This document shows positions 9,786 through 21,074 of a DNA stretch of 64,000 nucleotides, one piece after another. Numbering within the stretch: the stretch's first letter is position 1; each line of letters begins with the position of its first letter. A program made the position numbers and the translations under genes. Below the pieces are notes generated by a model. The model was given only the letters and a program-made list of their open reading frames with translations, was not told the DNA's origin and ran no database searches. Source of the stretch: Marinomonas sp. TW1 (lineage in GTDB: Bacteria > Pseudomonadota > Gammaproteobacteria > Pseudomonadales > Marinomonadaceae); assembly GCF_001625355.1 (NCBI RefSeq), contig NZ_JSEE01000001.1, positions 265,621-329,620 of the forward strand. Direction: 5' to 3'.

Positions 9786-10646
9786 GTGACTAAAGACCAA
9801 CTGTTTGCTTTCGCGCAACACATCACACCTCAAAAAACGCTTTCACGAGCCATCGGCCGAATTGCGGAATGTGAAAATAACTGGGTGAAAAATACCTTTA
9901 TCAGTCAGTTTGTTAAAAAATATCAAGTTGATATGTCCGAGGCCGTCAATAGTGACCCGCTTTCTTACCGAAACTTCAACGATTTCTTTACTCGTGCGAT
10001 TCAACCTGAATTACGCCCAATTGCCGAAGGTGATGACAGTCTAGCTTGTCCTGCTGATGGCGCGATCAGTCAATTAGGCAAAATTGAACACGGCACCATT
10101 TTTCAAGCCAAAGGCCATCATTACAGCCTAACCACGCTACTAGGTGGCGACGCCTCTTTATCTGATCAATTTCTTGGCGGCTCGTTCGCTACTGTGTATT
10201 TGTCTCCAAAAGACTACCACCGCGTACACATGCCATTAACGGGCAAGCTAACCAAAATGATTCACGTACCGGGAAAATTATTTTCGGTAAACAAGGTGAC
10301 AGCCGAACAAATCCCTAACGTCTTTGCACGCAATGAACGCACCGTTTGTTTATTTGAAACCGAAGCAGGCCCAATGGCCATCATCCTAGTGGGCGCTATG
10401 ATAGTCGCTAGCATTGAAACCGTCTGGGCAGGCCAGGTCACACCTTTTAATAAAAATGTCGTGACTTGGGATTATGCCGAACTTAATGACATTGAATTGA
10501 AAAAAGGCGAGGAAATGGGTCGCTTCAAACTGGGCTCGACCGCCATCGTCCTGTTCGGCAAAGACGCCGTTAATTGGGAAGAAAGTCTGCAAGCGGAAAG
10601 TCCAACACAAATGGGCATGCCATTTGGCACACTAAATAAACACTAA
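9786..10646 (+). CDS. psd: Phosphatidylserine decarboxylase proenzyme
   Basis: Converts phosphatidylserine to phosphatidylethanolamine at the inner membrane. It has 286 residues starting at GTG 9786. The self-cleavage motif LGST is near the C-terminus, with predicted cleavage between Gly250 and Ser251 generating the pyruvoyl group. The conserved His region YHRVHMPLTG and CPADGAISQLG are present. Its substrate supplier, a PssA-type phosphatidylserine synthase, is in the same window at 30951-32288. It is convergent with secF across a strong bidirectional terminator. Confidence 0.97.
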   Translation: MTKDQLFAFAQHITPQKTLSRAIGRIAECENNWVKNTFISQFVKKYQVDMSEAVNSDPLSYRNFNDFFTRAIQPELRPIAEGDDSLACPADGAISQLGKIEHGTIFQAKGHHYSLTTLLGGDASLSDQFLGGSFATVYLSPKDYHRVHMPLTGKLTKMIHVPGKLFSVNKVTAEQIPNVFARNERTVCLFETEAGPMAIILVGAMIVASIETVWAGQVTPFNKNVVTWDYAELNDIELKKGEEMGRFKLGSTAIVLFGKDAVNWEESLQAESPTQMGMPFGTLNKH

Positions 10647-10670
10647 ACAGACATTCAAATAACCAGACAC

Positions 10671-10699
10671 AAAAAAGCCTGCAATCGCAGGCTTTTTTA
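10671..10699. terminator. Bidirectional terminator between psd and secF
   Basis: Stem AGCCTGC / GCAGGCT with loop AATC, preceded by six A and followed by six T, between convergent genes. Confidence 0.9.
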
Positions 10700-10720
10700 G
10701 TCAAGATTGACGCGCAACCA

Positions 10721-11635
10721 CTAGGGCAACTCGTCCTCTAACTCTTCTTTTGGTGTCGGCACCAAGTCTTCTCTTGTGACATTCAACGCCAGCAACAAGT
10801 TTGCCGCCACAAAGATAGACGAATAAGTACCAATCACAATCCCCACAAGTAAAGCCATGGAGAAATTATGAATGGCTTCACCGCCAAACAAGAATAAAAC
10901 CACCAACACAAACAAGGTCGTTAAAGAGGTAATCAAAGTACGACCCAATGTTTGATTGATGGATTCATTAATCAAATCATAAGGTTCCGTTTCTCGCATA
11001 ATGCGGAAGTTTTCACGAATACGGTCACAAACAACAATGGTATCATTCAAAGAATAACCCACCACCGCCAGCAAGGCCGCCAACACCGTCAAATCAAATT
11101 CCACATCAAAAAGCGAAAAGAAACCGAGCGTAATAATGACATCGTGCGCCAACGCCGCAACAGACGCTAAAGAGAACTTAAATTGGAAACGCACCGCAAC
11201 ATAGAGCATCACGATCAATAGCGCCAACAACATCCCCAAGCCGCCTTGCTCACGCAACTCTTCGCCCACTTGCGCACCAACAAACTCTGAGCGCTGCAAG
11301 GTCACCGATACTTCGCCGTGATTTCGCAAGCTCTCAAGCACTTCGTCACCTAAAGTAGGCGTATAAGCATTGGCCATACGCACCACCACATCCGTCGGTG
11401 AACCAAAGTTCTGTACAACAATGTCGTCATAACCATTGTCTGCTAACAACTGGCGAACATCATCCAATTGAGGTGCTTGATCGTAAGCCACCTCAACCAA
11501 AGTACCGCCGGTAAAATCCAGACCAAATTGCAGGCCTTTCACGGCCAATGACCCTAAGGAGATGAGAATAAGTGCAACGGAAAAACACGCCACAATCTTA
11601 CGCATCGCCATAAACGGAATAGTTGTCACTTTCAT
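10721..11635 (-). CDS. secF: Protein translocase subunit SecF
   Basis: With SecD and YajC it forms the membrane complex that uses the proton gradient to help SecYEG translocation. Start ATG 11635 has AGGAGA 5 bp upstream; the longer frame lacks support. It has 304 residues and six spans, the first followed by the periplasmic P4-like region with GLDFTGGTLVEV. The conserved YSLNDTIVVCDRIRE lies in the C-terminal membrane domain. It follows secD after a 10-bp gap. Confidence 0.97.
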   Translation of the reverse strand: MKVTTIPFMAMRKIVACFSVALILISLGSLAVKGLQFGLDFTGGTLVEVAYDQAPQLDDVRQLLADNGYDDIVVQNFGSPTDVVVRMANAYTPTLGDEVLESLRNHGEVSVTLQRSEFVGAQVGEELREQGGLGMLLALLIVMLYVAVRFQFKFSLASVAALAHDVIITLGFFSLFDVEFDLTVLAALLAVVGYSLNDTIVVCDRIRENFRIMRETEPYDLINESINQTLGRTLITSLTTLFVLVVLFLFGGEAIHNFSMALLVGIVIGTYSSIFVAANLLLALNVTREDLVPTPKEELEDELP

Positions 11636-11645
11636 GGCTCTCTCC

Positions 11646-13496
11646 TTAAATATACAATTTCTTGTTTTTACGACCGCCGTAAACAAGATTCACTTGTGAA
11701 CGCGTTACCACAATGGCCGTAAACATAGAGGTCAAAATACCCAACGACAGGGTTACTGCAAACCCTTTTACTGGACCAGTCCCGACAGCAAACAAGATCA
11801 CCGCCACCAACAAGGTCGTAATGTTGGCATCAAAAATTGTCGTGAATGCACGATTAAAGCCGGAATGAATCGCTTGCTGACTGGGTACACCATTCGCTAA
11901 CTCTTCCTTTATCCGAGAAAAAATCAACACATTGGCATCCACCGCCATCCCCATTGTCAACACAATACCCGCAATACCAGGCAAGGTTAACGTGGCCGAC
12001 ATCAAAGACATACATGCCATTAGCAACACGATGTTCAGCGCCAAGGATACATTGGCAAAAATACCGAATACCTTGTAATACACCAACATGAACAGCATCA
12101 CGACCAATAGTCCAATTTGCGCAGAAGTCACACCCAACTGAATGTTCTCTGCCCCTAGGCTTGGCCCAATGGTACGTTCTTCAACAAAGTAAATTGGCGC
12201 GGCCAGAGCACCGGCACGTAATAACAAGGCCAATTCAGAAGACTCACGAGGACTGTCTAAGCCAGTGATACGGAAAGAGTTGCCCAAGGTGGTTTGAATC
12301 GTCGCTAAAGAAATAATACCTTTCTCACTGTAACTGCGACGCACTTCTTCCATCTTGCCGTCTTTCTCAACAAAACGACTACGGGATTTGTGTTCGATAA
12401 ACACCACCGCCATATTACGACCCACGGCAGAGCGAGTCACTTTTGTCATCTGCTTACCACCCTTGGAATCAAGACTGATATTCACCTGAGGCTGGCCATT
12501 TTCATCGAAAGACGAACTTGCATCGGCTACGCTGTCACCCGTAATGATGATGTCACGCTCTAAACGTGCCGTACGACCACTGCCATCACGGAAAGACAAG
12601 GTTTCAACATCCGCACCTTGATCATCCAAACCCGCTTCCAAATGGAATTCTAGGTTGGCTGTCGCACCGATGATACGTTTTGCCGCGGCGGTATCTTGAA
12701 CACCAGGCAACTCAACCACAATACGATTACTGCCCTGACGCTGAACCAAAGGTTCTGCCACACCCAGCTCGTTTACACGATTACGTAAGGTCGTTAAGTT
12801 CTGTTGCAACGCATATGACTCAATCTCTTTGGTTTCCGCTTCGGTAAAGCTCACATCCAAAAAGTAATCGGTATCTTCTTGACGAGTGCTGTAGCGATAC
12901 TCAGCAAACTCACCTTTCAATAGATCTTCCGCTAACGTTAAATCCGATTCCTTTAAGAAGCGAATCGACAACACACCATCAGCAATGCTCACACTACGGT
13001 AACGCACTCTGTCTTTACGCAGAGCCGCCTTCATTTCGCTGCTGCTTACTTCTAAGCGCTGTTTCAACGCCGCTGGTGTATCCACCTCCAGCAAAAAGTG
13101 CACACCACCACGCAAGTCCAAGCCTAATTTAGCCGGCCCAGCACCTAAAGAAGACAACCATTCTGGCGTGGTTGGCACTAGGTTCAACGCCGTCACATAG
13201 TCTTCCCCAAGGGCCGCCGCTACGACAGGTTTAGCCGCTAATTGGTCCTCACCATTATTGAAACGCAAGGTACCGCCAGCAGAGGTTAACTCTGCTTTTT
13301 TCAATTCTATATTTGCTTTACTGAGTGCCAGCTCTGCTTTTTGCAAAGCTTGCTGATCAACCACGGAAGTCGCTTTTTGAGTAGAGAGTTGTAACGCTGG
13401 ATCATCCGGATAAAGATTTGGGAAGGCATAGAGTAGCCCCAAAGCCAAAACAAGAAGAATTAGCAAATACTTCCACAAGGGGTACTTGTTAAGCAT
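11646..13496 (-). CDS. secD: Protein translocase subunit SecD
   Basis: The large partner of SecF. Start ATG 13496 (MLNKYPLWKY) has AAGGA 6 bp upstream. It has 616 residues, an N-terminal span, a long periplasmic P1/head region with GLDLRGGVHFLLEVD, and a C-terminal set of spans with GMAVDANVLIFSRIKEE. The gene order yajC-secD-secF is conserved, but an unusual hairpin lies between yajC and secD (see 13540-13575). Confidence 0.97.
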   Translation of the reverse strand: MLNKYPLWKYLLILLVLALGLLYAFPNLYPDDPALQLSTQKATSVVDQQALQKAELALSKANIELKKAELTSAGGTLRFNNGEDQLAAKPVVAAALGEDYVTALNLVPTTPEWLSSLGAGPAKLGLDLRGGVHFLLEVDTPAALKQRLEVSSSEMKAALRKDRVRYRSVSIADGVLSIRFLKESDLTLAEDLLKGEFAEYRYSTRQEDTDYFLDVSFTEAETKEIESYALQQNLTTLRNRVNELGVAEPLVQRQGSNRIVVELPGVQDTAAAKRIIGATANLEFHLEAGLDDQGADVETLSFRDGSGRTARLERDIIITGDSVADASSSFDENGQPQVNISLDSKGGKQMTKVTRSAVGRNMAVVFIEHKSRSRFVEKDGKMEEVRRSYSEKGIISLATIQTTLGNSFRITGLDSPRESSELALLLRAGALAAPIYFVEERTIGPSLGAENIQLGVTSAQIGLLVVMLFMLVYYKVFGIFANVSLALNIVLLMACMSLMSATLTLPGIAGIVLTMGMAVDANVLIFSRIKEELANGVPSQQAIHSGFNRAFTTIFDANITTLLVAVILFAVGTGPVKGFAVTLSLGILTSMFTAIVVTRSQVNLVYGGRKNKKLYI

Positions 13497-13539
13497 GAAA
13501 AATCCTTTACACCTAAAAATTTGAGTGGGCAAGAAAGAA

Positions 13540-13575
13540 GAAAAGCGCCTTAGATTCTCTCTTCAGGCGCTTTTC
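13540..13575 (-). terminator. Hairpin between yajC and secD
   Basis: Perfect 10-bp inverted repeat GAAAAGCGCC / GGCGCTTTTC around a 16-nt loop. On the minus strand the stem is followed by TTCTTTCTT, so it could act as a leaky terminator or an RNA-processing/stabilising stem lowering secDF relative to yajC. Confidence 0.55.
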
Positions 13576-13583
13576 CAGCAACA

Positions 13584-13910
13584 TTAAATCGACTTCAATG
13601 TTCCTTTAGGTAACACAGCAGCAACAGAAGATTTTTGAAATTTCATTTCAACACCTTCTGAAACTTCTAGAGCGACATAGGCATCGTCTACTTTTGTTAC
13701 CTTACCTAGGACACCACCGCCAGTTACGACTTCAGTTCCTTTCTCCAGAGCAGCAATCAAGTTTTTATGCTCTTTCGCACGCTTTGCTTGAGGGCGCCAC
13801 ATTAAGAAGTAGAAAATAACGACAAAGCCAGCAAGTAGGACTAGGTTAAAAATACCCGCGTCCGCTGGTGCGCCACCTTCAGCGTAAGCTGGTGAGATCA
13901 ATGCGATCAT
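13584..13910 (-). CDS. yajC: Preprotein translocase accessory subunit YajC
   Basis: A small single-span membrane protein of the SecDF-YajC complex. It has 108 residues: a short Ala/Gly-rich N-terminus, one membrane helix (FNLVLLAGFVVIFYFLMWRP), the typical RPQAKRAKEHKN and a soluble C-terminal domain. It lies between tgt and secD, as in most gammaproteobacteria. Confidence 0.95.
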   Translation of the reverse strand: MIALISPAYAEGGAPADAGIFNLVLLAGFVVIFYFLMWRPQAKRAKEHKNLIAALEKGTEVVTGGGVLGKVTKVDDAYVALEVSEGVEMKFQKSSVAAVLPKGTLKSI

Positions 13911-13982
13911 GGTTTTAGCTCTCCAATGGTTTATGAAACTTTTACAATTCCCTGAAAAGAGAAAATTGTCATATTTTGTTTA

Positions 13983-16195
<2,213 letters not shown>

Positions 16196-16306
16196 GAAAT
16201 GAAAGCTACCTAGAAAAAACGACCCGATATTCTAGCGAAAAACCAGATAAAAAGGTACTTCCAACCCACTAGATATTAAAAAGATAAAAAAATATTCAAC
16301 CAATCG

Positions 16307-16334
16307 TTGACATCCTTTCAAATTAACCTAGAAT
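16307..16334 (+). promoter_or_regulatory. Sigma-70 promoter of tRNA-Leu
   Basis: TTGACA (16307-16312), a 16-bp spacer and TAGAAT (16329-16334), placing the transcription start about 13-15 bp before the tRNA. A consensus -35 and close -10 are typical of stable-RNA promoters. Confidence 0.8.
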
Positions 16335-16353
16335 ACGCCTCACCTTTTTCAAG

Positions 16354-16438
16354 GCCAGTGTGGTGGAATTGGTAGACACGACGGATTCAAAATCCGTTGC
16401 CGAAAGGCGTGGCGGTTCGAGTCCGCCTACTGGTACCA
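16354..16438 (+). tRNA. tRNA-Leu, anticodon CAA
   Basis: An 85-nt class II tRNA. The acceptor strand GCCAGTG pairs with TACTGGT (one G-U), followed by A73 and an encoded CCA. The D-loop carries TGGTAGACACG. The anticodon stem ACGGA / TCCGT encloses TTCAAAA, giving anticodon CAA at 16388-16390 (reads UUG). A variable arm (TGCCGAAAGGCGT) and GGTTCGAGTCC T-arm follow. It stands alone with its own promoter and terminator. No integrase or duplicated 3' end was seen nearby. Confidence 0.97.
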
Positions 16439-16446
16439 TTTAGATG

Positions 16447-16480
16447 AAGCCCTAGCTATTTTTTAGCTAGGGCTTTGTTG
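16447..16480 (+). terminator. Terminator after tRNA-Leu
   Basis: Perfect 12-bp stem AAGCCCTAGCTA / TAGCTAGGGCTT with a T5 loop, followed by T-rich sequence. Confidence 0.85.
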
Positions 16481-16704
16481 TTTCTAACGCACTGAAAACA
16501 ACCTCACCTCAACGTTTCACTCATTCAATAGTGTTAAACGCCAAACGGCATCATTAAACAGTATTGCCTAAAATTTAAATATCTCCTTCATTAAAAAACA
16601 GTAGAAAAACTACACCCTTGACGTTTTTTAATCACGCGCAAAATCTTATCAAAATGGCTAGAATACAAAGCGACACTAGCCGCCGCTTGATTGGAGAAAA
16701 TGGT

Positions 16705-17601
16705 ATGATGAGAAGCTATGCTGCATTACTCGCTCTGGGCATTATTTGGGGATCGAATTTTATTTTCATGAAATGGTCTACTTTGCTCATAACACCAACC
16801 CAAACCGTTTTACTACGAGTTCTGTGTGGCTTCATTCCTCTTTTTCTGATCGCGCTCTACACAAAAGCTCTACGCAGAGAGCAATTTAAACACCTTCTGC
16901 ATTTTGCCGTCATGTCCGTACTGGCCACCACATTTTACTATTACGGTTTTGTGGCCGGCACTGCCTTACTTCCAACCAGCGTTGCTGGTCTTTTGAGTGG
17001 CTCTATTCCTATCTTCACCTTTATATGCGCTTTCCTTTTTTTAAGAAAAGACCGTCCGACCTGGCAAATGCTCATCGGGGTTCTTCTGGGGTTTTCAGGC
17101 ATCCTAGTCAGCGCTCGTCCATGGGAGAATGTTGAAGGAGTCAACTTGATGGGCGTCATTTGGATGATAGCAGGGACCACCAGTTTAGGCGTGTCATTTG
17201 TCTATGCTCAGCGCCTTTTATCACCTCATAAAATTCCACCACTAGCCTTGGCAACCTGGCAGACTGGCTTCGCTTCGTTGACCTTATTAATCCTCACAGA
17301 CTTTACCGGTATGTCCGAAATAATATCGAACACGCAAACCCTCTTGGGTGTGGTTATTGGTCTTGGATTACTCGGTACTGGAGGGGCTTTTTTCCTCTAT
17401 TACTATGCAATAGAAAAGCTGGGATCTGTGAAAGCATCTGGAGCCACTTATATCGCTCCCGTTGTTGCCGTTATTATTGGCGCCATTGTCGGAGAAGAAA
17501 TACACCCATTACTGTTCATCGCATTGGCCTTAATCCTAACCGGTGTCATCCTCATTCAGACAGGGGCAAAAAAGCCGCCCAGCTTGCCACTCGAAGAATA
17601 A
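16705..17601 (+). CDS. EamA/DMT-family transporter (RhaT-like)
   Basis: A drug/metabolite transporter of 298 residues with about ten spans in two EamA repeats. The first repeat contains ALGIIWGSNFIFMKW and the second ends GVILIQTG. Start ATG 16705 is preferred because GGAG lies 8 bp upstream and the first span follows directly; the longer frame begins with TTG. The substrate is unknown, as usual in this family. It is convergent with a LysR gene. Confidence 0.85.
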   Translation: MMRSYAALLALGIIWGSNFIFMKWSTLLITPTQTVLLRVLCGFIPLFLIALYTKALRREQFKHLLHFAVMSVLATTFYYYGFVAGTALLPTSVAGLLSGSIPIFTFICAFLFLRKDRPTWQMLIGVLLGFSGILVSARPWENVEGVNLMGVIWMIAGTTSLGVSFVYAQRLLSPHKIPPLALATWQTGFASLTLLILTDFTGMSEIISNTQTLLGVVIGLGLLGTGGAFFLYYYAIEKLGSVKASGATYIAPVVAVIIGAIVGEEIHPLLFIALALILTGVILIQTGAKKPPSLPLEE

Positions 17602-17619
17602 CAAACCTCCCATTGCAAA

Positions 17620-17646
17620 GCGGTTAACCTATCTTTGTTTAACCGC
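17620..17646. terminator. Weak hairpin between convergent EamA and lysR genes
   Basis: Inverted repeat GCGGTTAA / TTAACCGC with an 11-nt loop in a 60-bp convergent gap. No clear T-tract follows, so terminator function is tentative. Confidence 0.4.
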
Positions 17647-17661
17647 ACAGGACGTTCTAGC

Positions 17662-18537
17662 TTATTTGGGTACAAACTCGTCTAGACACCATTGCCAAAC
17701 GGCATTCACCGCCGCAGATACTTGCACACCTTTCTTTTTCACCAGAAAGTAATCTGGCTTAATAAAAAATGAGTGATCCAATAATGGCACCAACCGACCT
17801 AACTCAATGTCTTGCGCAACAAACGCTCGACACACTAACGCAACACCTTGACCCGCTAAGGCGGCATCAATCGCTAAAGACGTTTGATTAAACTTAGCGC
17901 CGGCAATCTTTTCAGTCGTTTGAAGTACGGTGGGCCAGTGATTATGCGCATCATGCAATAATGGAAACTGCGGCAATACCTCTAACGATAGAGAGGTACT
18001 CTGCCCTTTTAACAAGAGAGGGCTTGCCACCACAACTAGTTCCTGAGGAAATAAAGGCTCTGCATGTAAACCAGAGGAAAAAGGCGCATGACTTAGCCGA
18101 ACAGCAATATCCACTTGATCCACATCAAAATCCGAAATGGACTCGGTGGCAACCGTTTTTAATTCAATATCCGGAAACAATGCATTCAACTCACCAAGAC
18201 GAGGAATGAGTAATTTCGCCGCAAACGTTGGTGTGACACTGATAGTCACGGTATTGGAGCGCTCTGCCATCACAGACGTCGCTTCCCCCATGATATCAAA
18301 TGCTCTCGTCATGCTAGCAAGATAGACAATGCCTTTTGGAGTAAGCGCCAAACCACGCGGCAATCGCTGAAACAGCAACACACCCAGATGCTCTTCAAGG
18401 GAACGTACTTGTTGTGCAACAGCCCCTTGCGTCACGCCGAGCTCTTCTGCTGCACGACGAAAGCTCAGACAACGCCCTGCCACCTCAAATGCTCGCAGTG
18501 CATTTAATGCGGGAAGCTTTCTACGTGACAACATCAT
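17662..18537 (-). CDS. LysR-type transcriptional regulator (GcvA-like)
   Basis: A 291-residue LTTR. The N-terminal winged HTH (about 8-68) includes LNALRAFEVAGRCLSFRRAA and VTQGAVAQQVRSLEEHLG. A periplasmic-binding-type effector domain follows (about 95-290). The wording of the HTH resembles the GcvA/AmpR branch. Its target is not evident: it converges with an EamA transporter and is divergent from a small DUF2986-like gene. Confidence 0.87.
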   Translation of the reverse strand: MMLSRRKLPALNALRAFEVAGRCLSFRRAAEELGVTQGAVAQQVRSLEEHLGVLLFQRLPRGLALTPKGIVYLASMTRAFDIMGEATSVMAERSNTVTISVTPTFAAKLLIPRLGELNALFPDIELKTVATESISDFDVDQVDIAVRLSHAPFSSGLHAEPLFPQELVVVASPLLLKGQSTSLSLEVLPQFPLLHDAHNHWPTVLQTTEKIAGAKFNQTSLAIDAALAGQGVALVCRAFVAQDIELGRLVPLLDHSFFIKPDYFLVKKKGVQVSAAVNAVWQWCLDEFVPK

Positions 18538-18759
18538 GACTTAACCTCATCGTTTTCATCTATCATAGCGCGCTATATTGACAGACTTAACATTCACAAA
18601 CGACTCCAATGAAATCAAAATCGTATCTTGTCGATCGTAAAATACATCCATGGCCTTTCGAACGATAAGCAAGACTGGTATAGTCTGCTCGATATTTTCG
18701 GTGAGGTTTTAACGCATTTCGCTGGAGTTCTACCACACAATTATTTCGAGCACAGCACT

Positions 18760-18951
18760 ATGAACCGTCGTAAGAAAATTAAAAGCATTCTGACCAAAAA
18801 GGCGAAACAGGCCAACTTAAAAGCCAACCCGAAGAGCAAGCCCAAATACATATCCAAAGCAGAGCGAGCCAAATTGGAAACGGAAACCAATCAGGTCGAA
18901 TCTGATGCTTGTCAACCAACCCACATCGAAGACAATACTATTCAGTCTTAA
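18760..18951 (+). CDS. Small basic DUF2986-like protein
   Basis: A 63-residue Lys-rich peptide beginning MNRRKKIKSILTKKAKQANL, with PKYISKAERAKLE, matching my memory of the DUF2986 family of short basic proteins in marine gammaproteobacteria. The frame is open from 18628, but those extra 44 residues resemble no family and precede the recognisable start. The ribosome binding site is weak. Function is unknown. Confidence 0.6.
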   Translation: MNRRKKIKSILTKKAKQANLKANPKSKPKYISKAERAKLETETNQVESDACQPTHIEDNTIQS

Positions 18952-18975
18952 CTCTCCTCTCTTACGGTTGAATAC

Positions 18976-19329
18976 TTATTTTAACGGCCCCCATACCGCC
19001 CATTCATTGCCGCAAGGGTCTAAGAAGTGAAAACGACGACCACCCGGGAATTCAAAAATCACTTGTTCTATGGTGCCACCTGCGGCTTCGACATGGCTCA
19101 CTGCACTTTCAAGATCGTCACTGTATAAAACCACCAATGCCGCCCCTGCTTGCGGTCGCGAACAAAAGTCGGCTTGAAAGAAACCACCGTCTAGACCAGC
19201 ATGTTTAAACGCGCTGTATTCTTGACCATAGTCTTCGAAATCCCAACCAAACGCTTGTCGAAAGAAAGCTTTATTGAGCTCAAGATCTCGTGCTGGTAAT
19301 TCCACATAGTTTATTTTTGTTGATTGCAT
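18976..19329 (-). CDS. VOC/glyoxalase-like protein
   Basis: A 117-residue single-unit member of the vicinal oxygen chelate superfamily, with the beta-alpha-beta pattern KINYVELPARDLELNKAFF at the start and FHFLDPCGNEWAVWG at the end. The terminal Glu/Asn-Glu-Trp region resembles bleomycin-resistance/glyoxalase-like proteins. Its substrate is unknown. It begins 7 bp after the stop of the upstream EamA-like gene and is probably co-transcribed with it. Confidence 0.8.
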   Translation of the reverse strand: MQSTKINYVELPARDLELNKAFFRQAFGWDFEDYGQEYSAFKHAGLDGGFFQADFCSRPQAGAALVVLYSDDLESAVSHVEAAGGTIEQVIFEFPGGRRFHFLDPCGNEWAVWGPLK

Positions 19330-19336
19330 AACAGTC

Positions 19337-20224
19337 TCACTTTACGGTTGATGCCACGACGAGAATCACACTGATCAATATCATTGTACCGCCGAGCCAC
19401 TGCTGCTTATTAAGCGTCTCTGAAAAACGCACTTTAGAATAGTACAAAGTCCCCAGAATTTCGATTTGACCGAGGGTTTTAACCAAGGCGGGATTCACTA
19501 AAGCAAAGCCTGTAAACCAACCTATTGACCCCAGCGAACTTAATACACCCACTTGGCAACTCAAACGAAACTCATGTTTAAACGGCGCTTTGAAATCGCG
19601 CATTTTAATCATCTGAAGCGAACACAAAACAATCGATTGAAGAACGAGAACAAACCATAAGGTAACGCCAGCAGACGTGATGATCGAACCAGATAAAGCA
19701 TGACTTGCCATCGACGCCATCACCGAAGTCATGGCGAAGCACAGGCCACTTGCCAAACCGAACAGCAGAGAAACATCACGATGAGCATGACGAAGATTAT
19801 GCCACTTTACCGTCATCACCACAGCGCCCAACACACCTAACCCAATCCCCACCCAAGAACCAAAAGTAAGTGTGTAATGTAACAAAGGCAAACCAATCAA
19901 TGCAGCCAATACTGCTTCCGTCTTAGCCAACAGTGTGCCAATGGCATAACTGCCAGACTGAAACGCTCTCAGCATAAAATAGGTCGCCAAAATTTGAGCC
20001 AAGGCACACACAGAGGCCGCCCACCAAAACGTCATGGTACCGTTCAGGGAAACCTCGCCGAATAGCCACCAAATCACGAATAAATAAAAGCTCACCAAAG
20101 GCAAACCATATAAAGAACGAGCCATGGTGGCATGCAAGAATCCAGCTTCGCGAGCTAAGGTATTTTGATAGGCGGTTCTAGCCGATTGACATGCGGCTGC
20201 GAAAAGAGTGATGAAAATCCACAT
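19337..20224 (-). CDS. EamA-like (DMT superfamily) membrane protein
   Basis: A 295-residue protein with about ten spans and the DMT architecture (WWAASVCALAQILATYFML; GIGLGVLGAVVMTVKWH closing the first half). Start ATG 20224 (MWIFITLFAAAC) is preferred to the longer frame, which opens at GTG without a binding site. The final part (LVNPALVKTLGQIEILGTLYY) is typical of DMT second repeats. The substrate is unknown. Confidence 0.75.
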   Translation of the reverse strand: MWIFITLFAAACQSARTAYQNTLAREAGFLHATMARSLYGLPLVSFYLFVIWWLFGEVSLNGTMTFWWAASVCALAQILATYFMLRAFQSGSYAIGTLLAKTEAVLAALIGLPLLHYTLTFGSWVGIGLGVLGAVVMTVKWHNLRHAHRDVSLLFGLASGLCFAMTSVMASMASHALSGSIITSAGVTLWFVLVLQSIVLCSLQMIKMRDFKAPFKHEFRLSCQVGVLSSLGSIGWFTGFALVNPALVKTLGQIEILGTLYYSKVRFSETLNKQQWLGGTMILISVILVVASTVK

Positions 20225-20309
20225 ACTGACGCTCGATAATAGAAAGGTAAAAAACACGAAGCGCTAGCATGCGATGAACTTAACTATTTGTAAAAGGAAT
20301 TAAACTAAT

Positions 20310-20338
20310 CGTGTTCATTCCACTTAGGAATGAGCACG
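20310..20338. terminator. Imperfect hairpin downstream of tautomerase gene
   Basis: CGTGTTCATTCC / GGAATGAGCACG (one mismatch) with a 5-nt loop, between the tautomerase 3' end and the EamA-like 5' end. The 10-bp word CGCTAGCATG occurs on both flanks. A T-tract is absent. Confidence 0.35.
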
Positions 20339-20352
20339 CTAGCATGAATATT

Positions 20353-20556
20353 TTATGTGTTCTTCTTACGCAGCTCCGTCACCTGCTCACCCGCAATCCC
20401 CCAGTTATCGGTCTCAACTTCATCAATCACTACCACAGTAGTGGATGGGTTTTTGCCTAGTACATCCACCAATAAATCTGTTGCACCTTTGATCAAAGCC
20501 TGCTTTTGTTCCTTTGTGACACCTTCATTGGTGATGCGAATATTCACGTATGGCAT
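20353..20556 (-). CDS. 4-oxalocrotonate tautomerase family protein
   Basis: A 67-residue tautomerase-like protein. Start ATG 20556 has AAGGAG 7 bp upstream and places Pro directly after Met (MPYVNIRITNEG), so the catalytic amino-terminal proline is exposed on Met removal. The family's VVVIDEVETDNWGIAGE follows. The longer frame upstream is rejected. The substrate is unknown; there are no catechol-pathway neighbours. Confidence 0.85.
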   Translation of the reverse strand: MPYVNIRITNEGVTKEQKQALIKGATDLLVDVLGKNPSTTVVVIDEVETDNWGIAGEQVTELRKKNT

Positions 20557-20636
20557 TCCATTTCTCCTTTTTATCATCATTAGAGCACGAGAGTGCATTC
20601 ATCTTTTTTTGACAACTACCGCCTTAGAATCGCACG

Positions 20637-21074
20637 ATGAACAACATTTTAAAACACTCATATTACCGTTTTGCTTTAGTCGGTGGCATCGGCTTCTTAG
20701 TCGATCTCAGCAGCTTGATGCTATTGTCACAATACGCGCCTTACACGATTGCTAGAGGACTTTCCTTCTGGGTCGCTGCCAGCTCAAACTGGTGGTGGAA
20801 TCGACACTTTACCTTTTCCAACAACCGTCATAAAAAAACCGCTGTGGTGGAATGGCTACAATTCCTCAGCGGTTCATTATTGGCCTTCATTCCAAACCTT
20901 GGCGTCTATCTCTTGCTCATACACATTCAACCATGGATACATGATCATGAACTCAGGGCGATTTGGCCTTACTTTGCGATGATACCTGGGGTAGCCATTG
21001 GCCTGTGTATTAACTATTCACTGTCACGCTATTGGGTCTTTCGTGATCGCCAAATAACACCTCAAAAGCCCTAA
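20637..21074 (+). CDS. GtrA-like membrane protein
   Basis: A 145-residue four-span protein of the GtrA family (proposed flippase of polyprenyl-phosphate-linked sugars). It shows RFALVGGIGFLVDLSSLMLL at the start, SNWWWNRHFTF after span two and INYSLSRYWVFR at the end, all classic GtrA wording. A GtrB-like glycosyltransferase and an ArnT-like transferase, its usual partners, lie 3.2 kb away at 24279-26719. Its stop overlaps that of the convergent pirin gene by 4 bp. Confidence 0.88.
   Translation: MNNILKHSYYRFALVGGIGFLVDLSSLMLLSQYAPYTIARGLSFWVAASSNWWWNRHFTFSNNRHKKTAVVEWLQFLSGSLLAFIPNLGVYLLLIHIQPWIHDHELRAIWPYFAMIPGVAIGLCINYSLSRYWVFRDRQITPQKP

Noticed and set aside
16354..16438. tRNA-Leu as an integration site of a genomic island
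   Set aside because: No integrase and no duplicated 3' tRNA segment was seen downstream.
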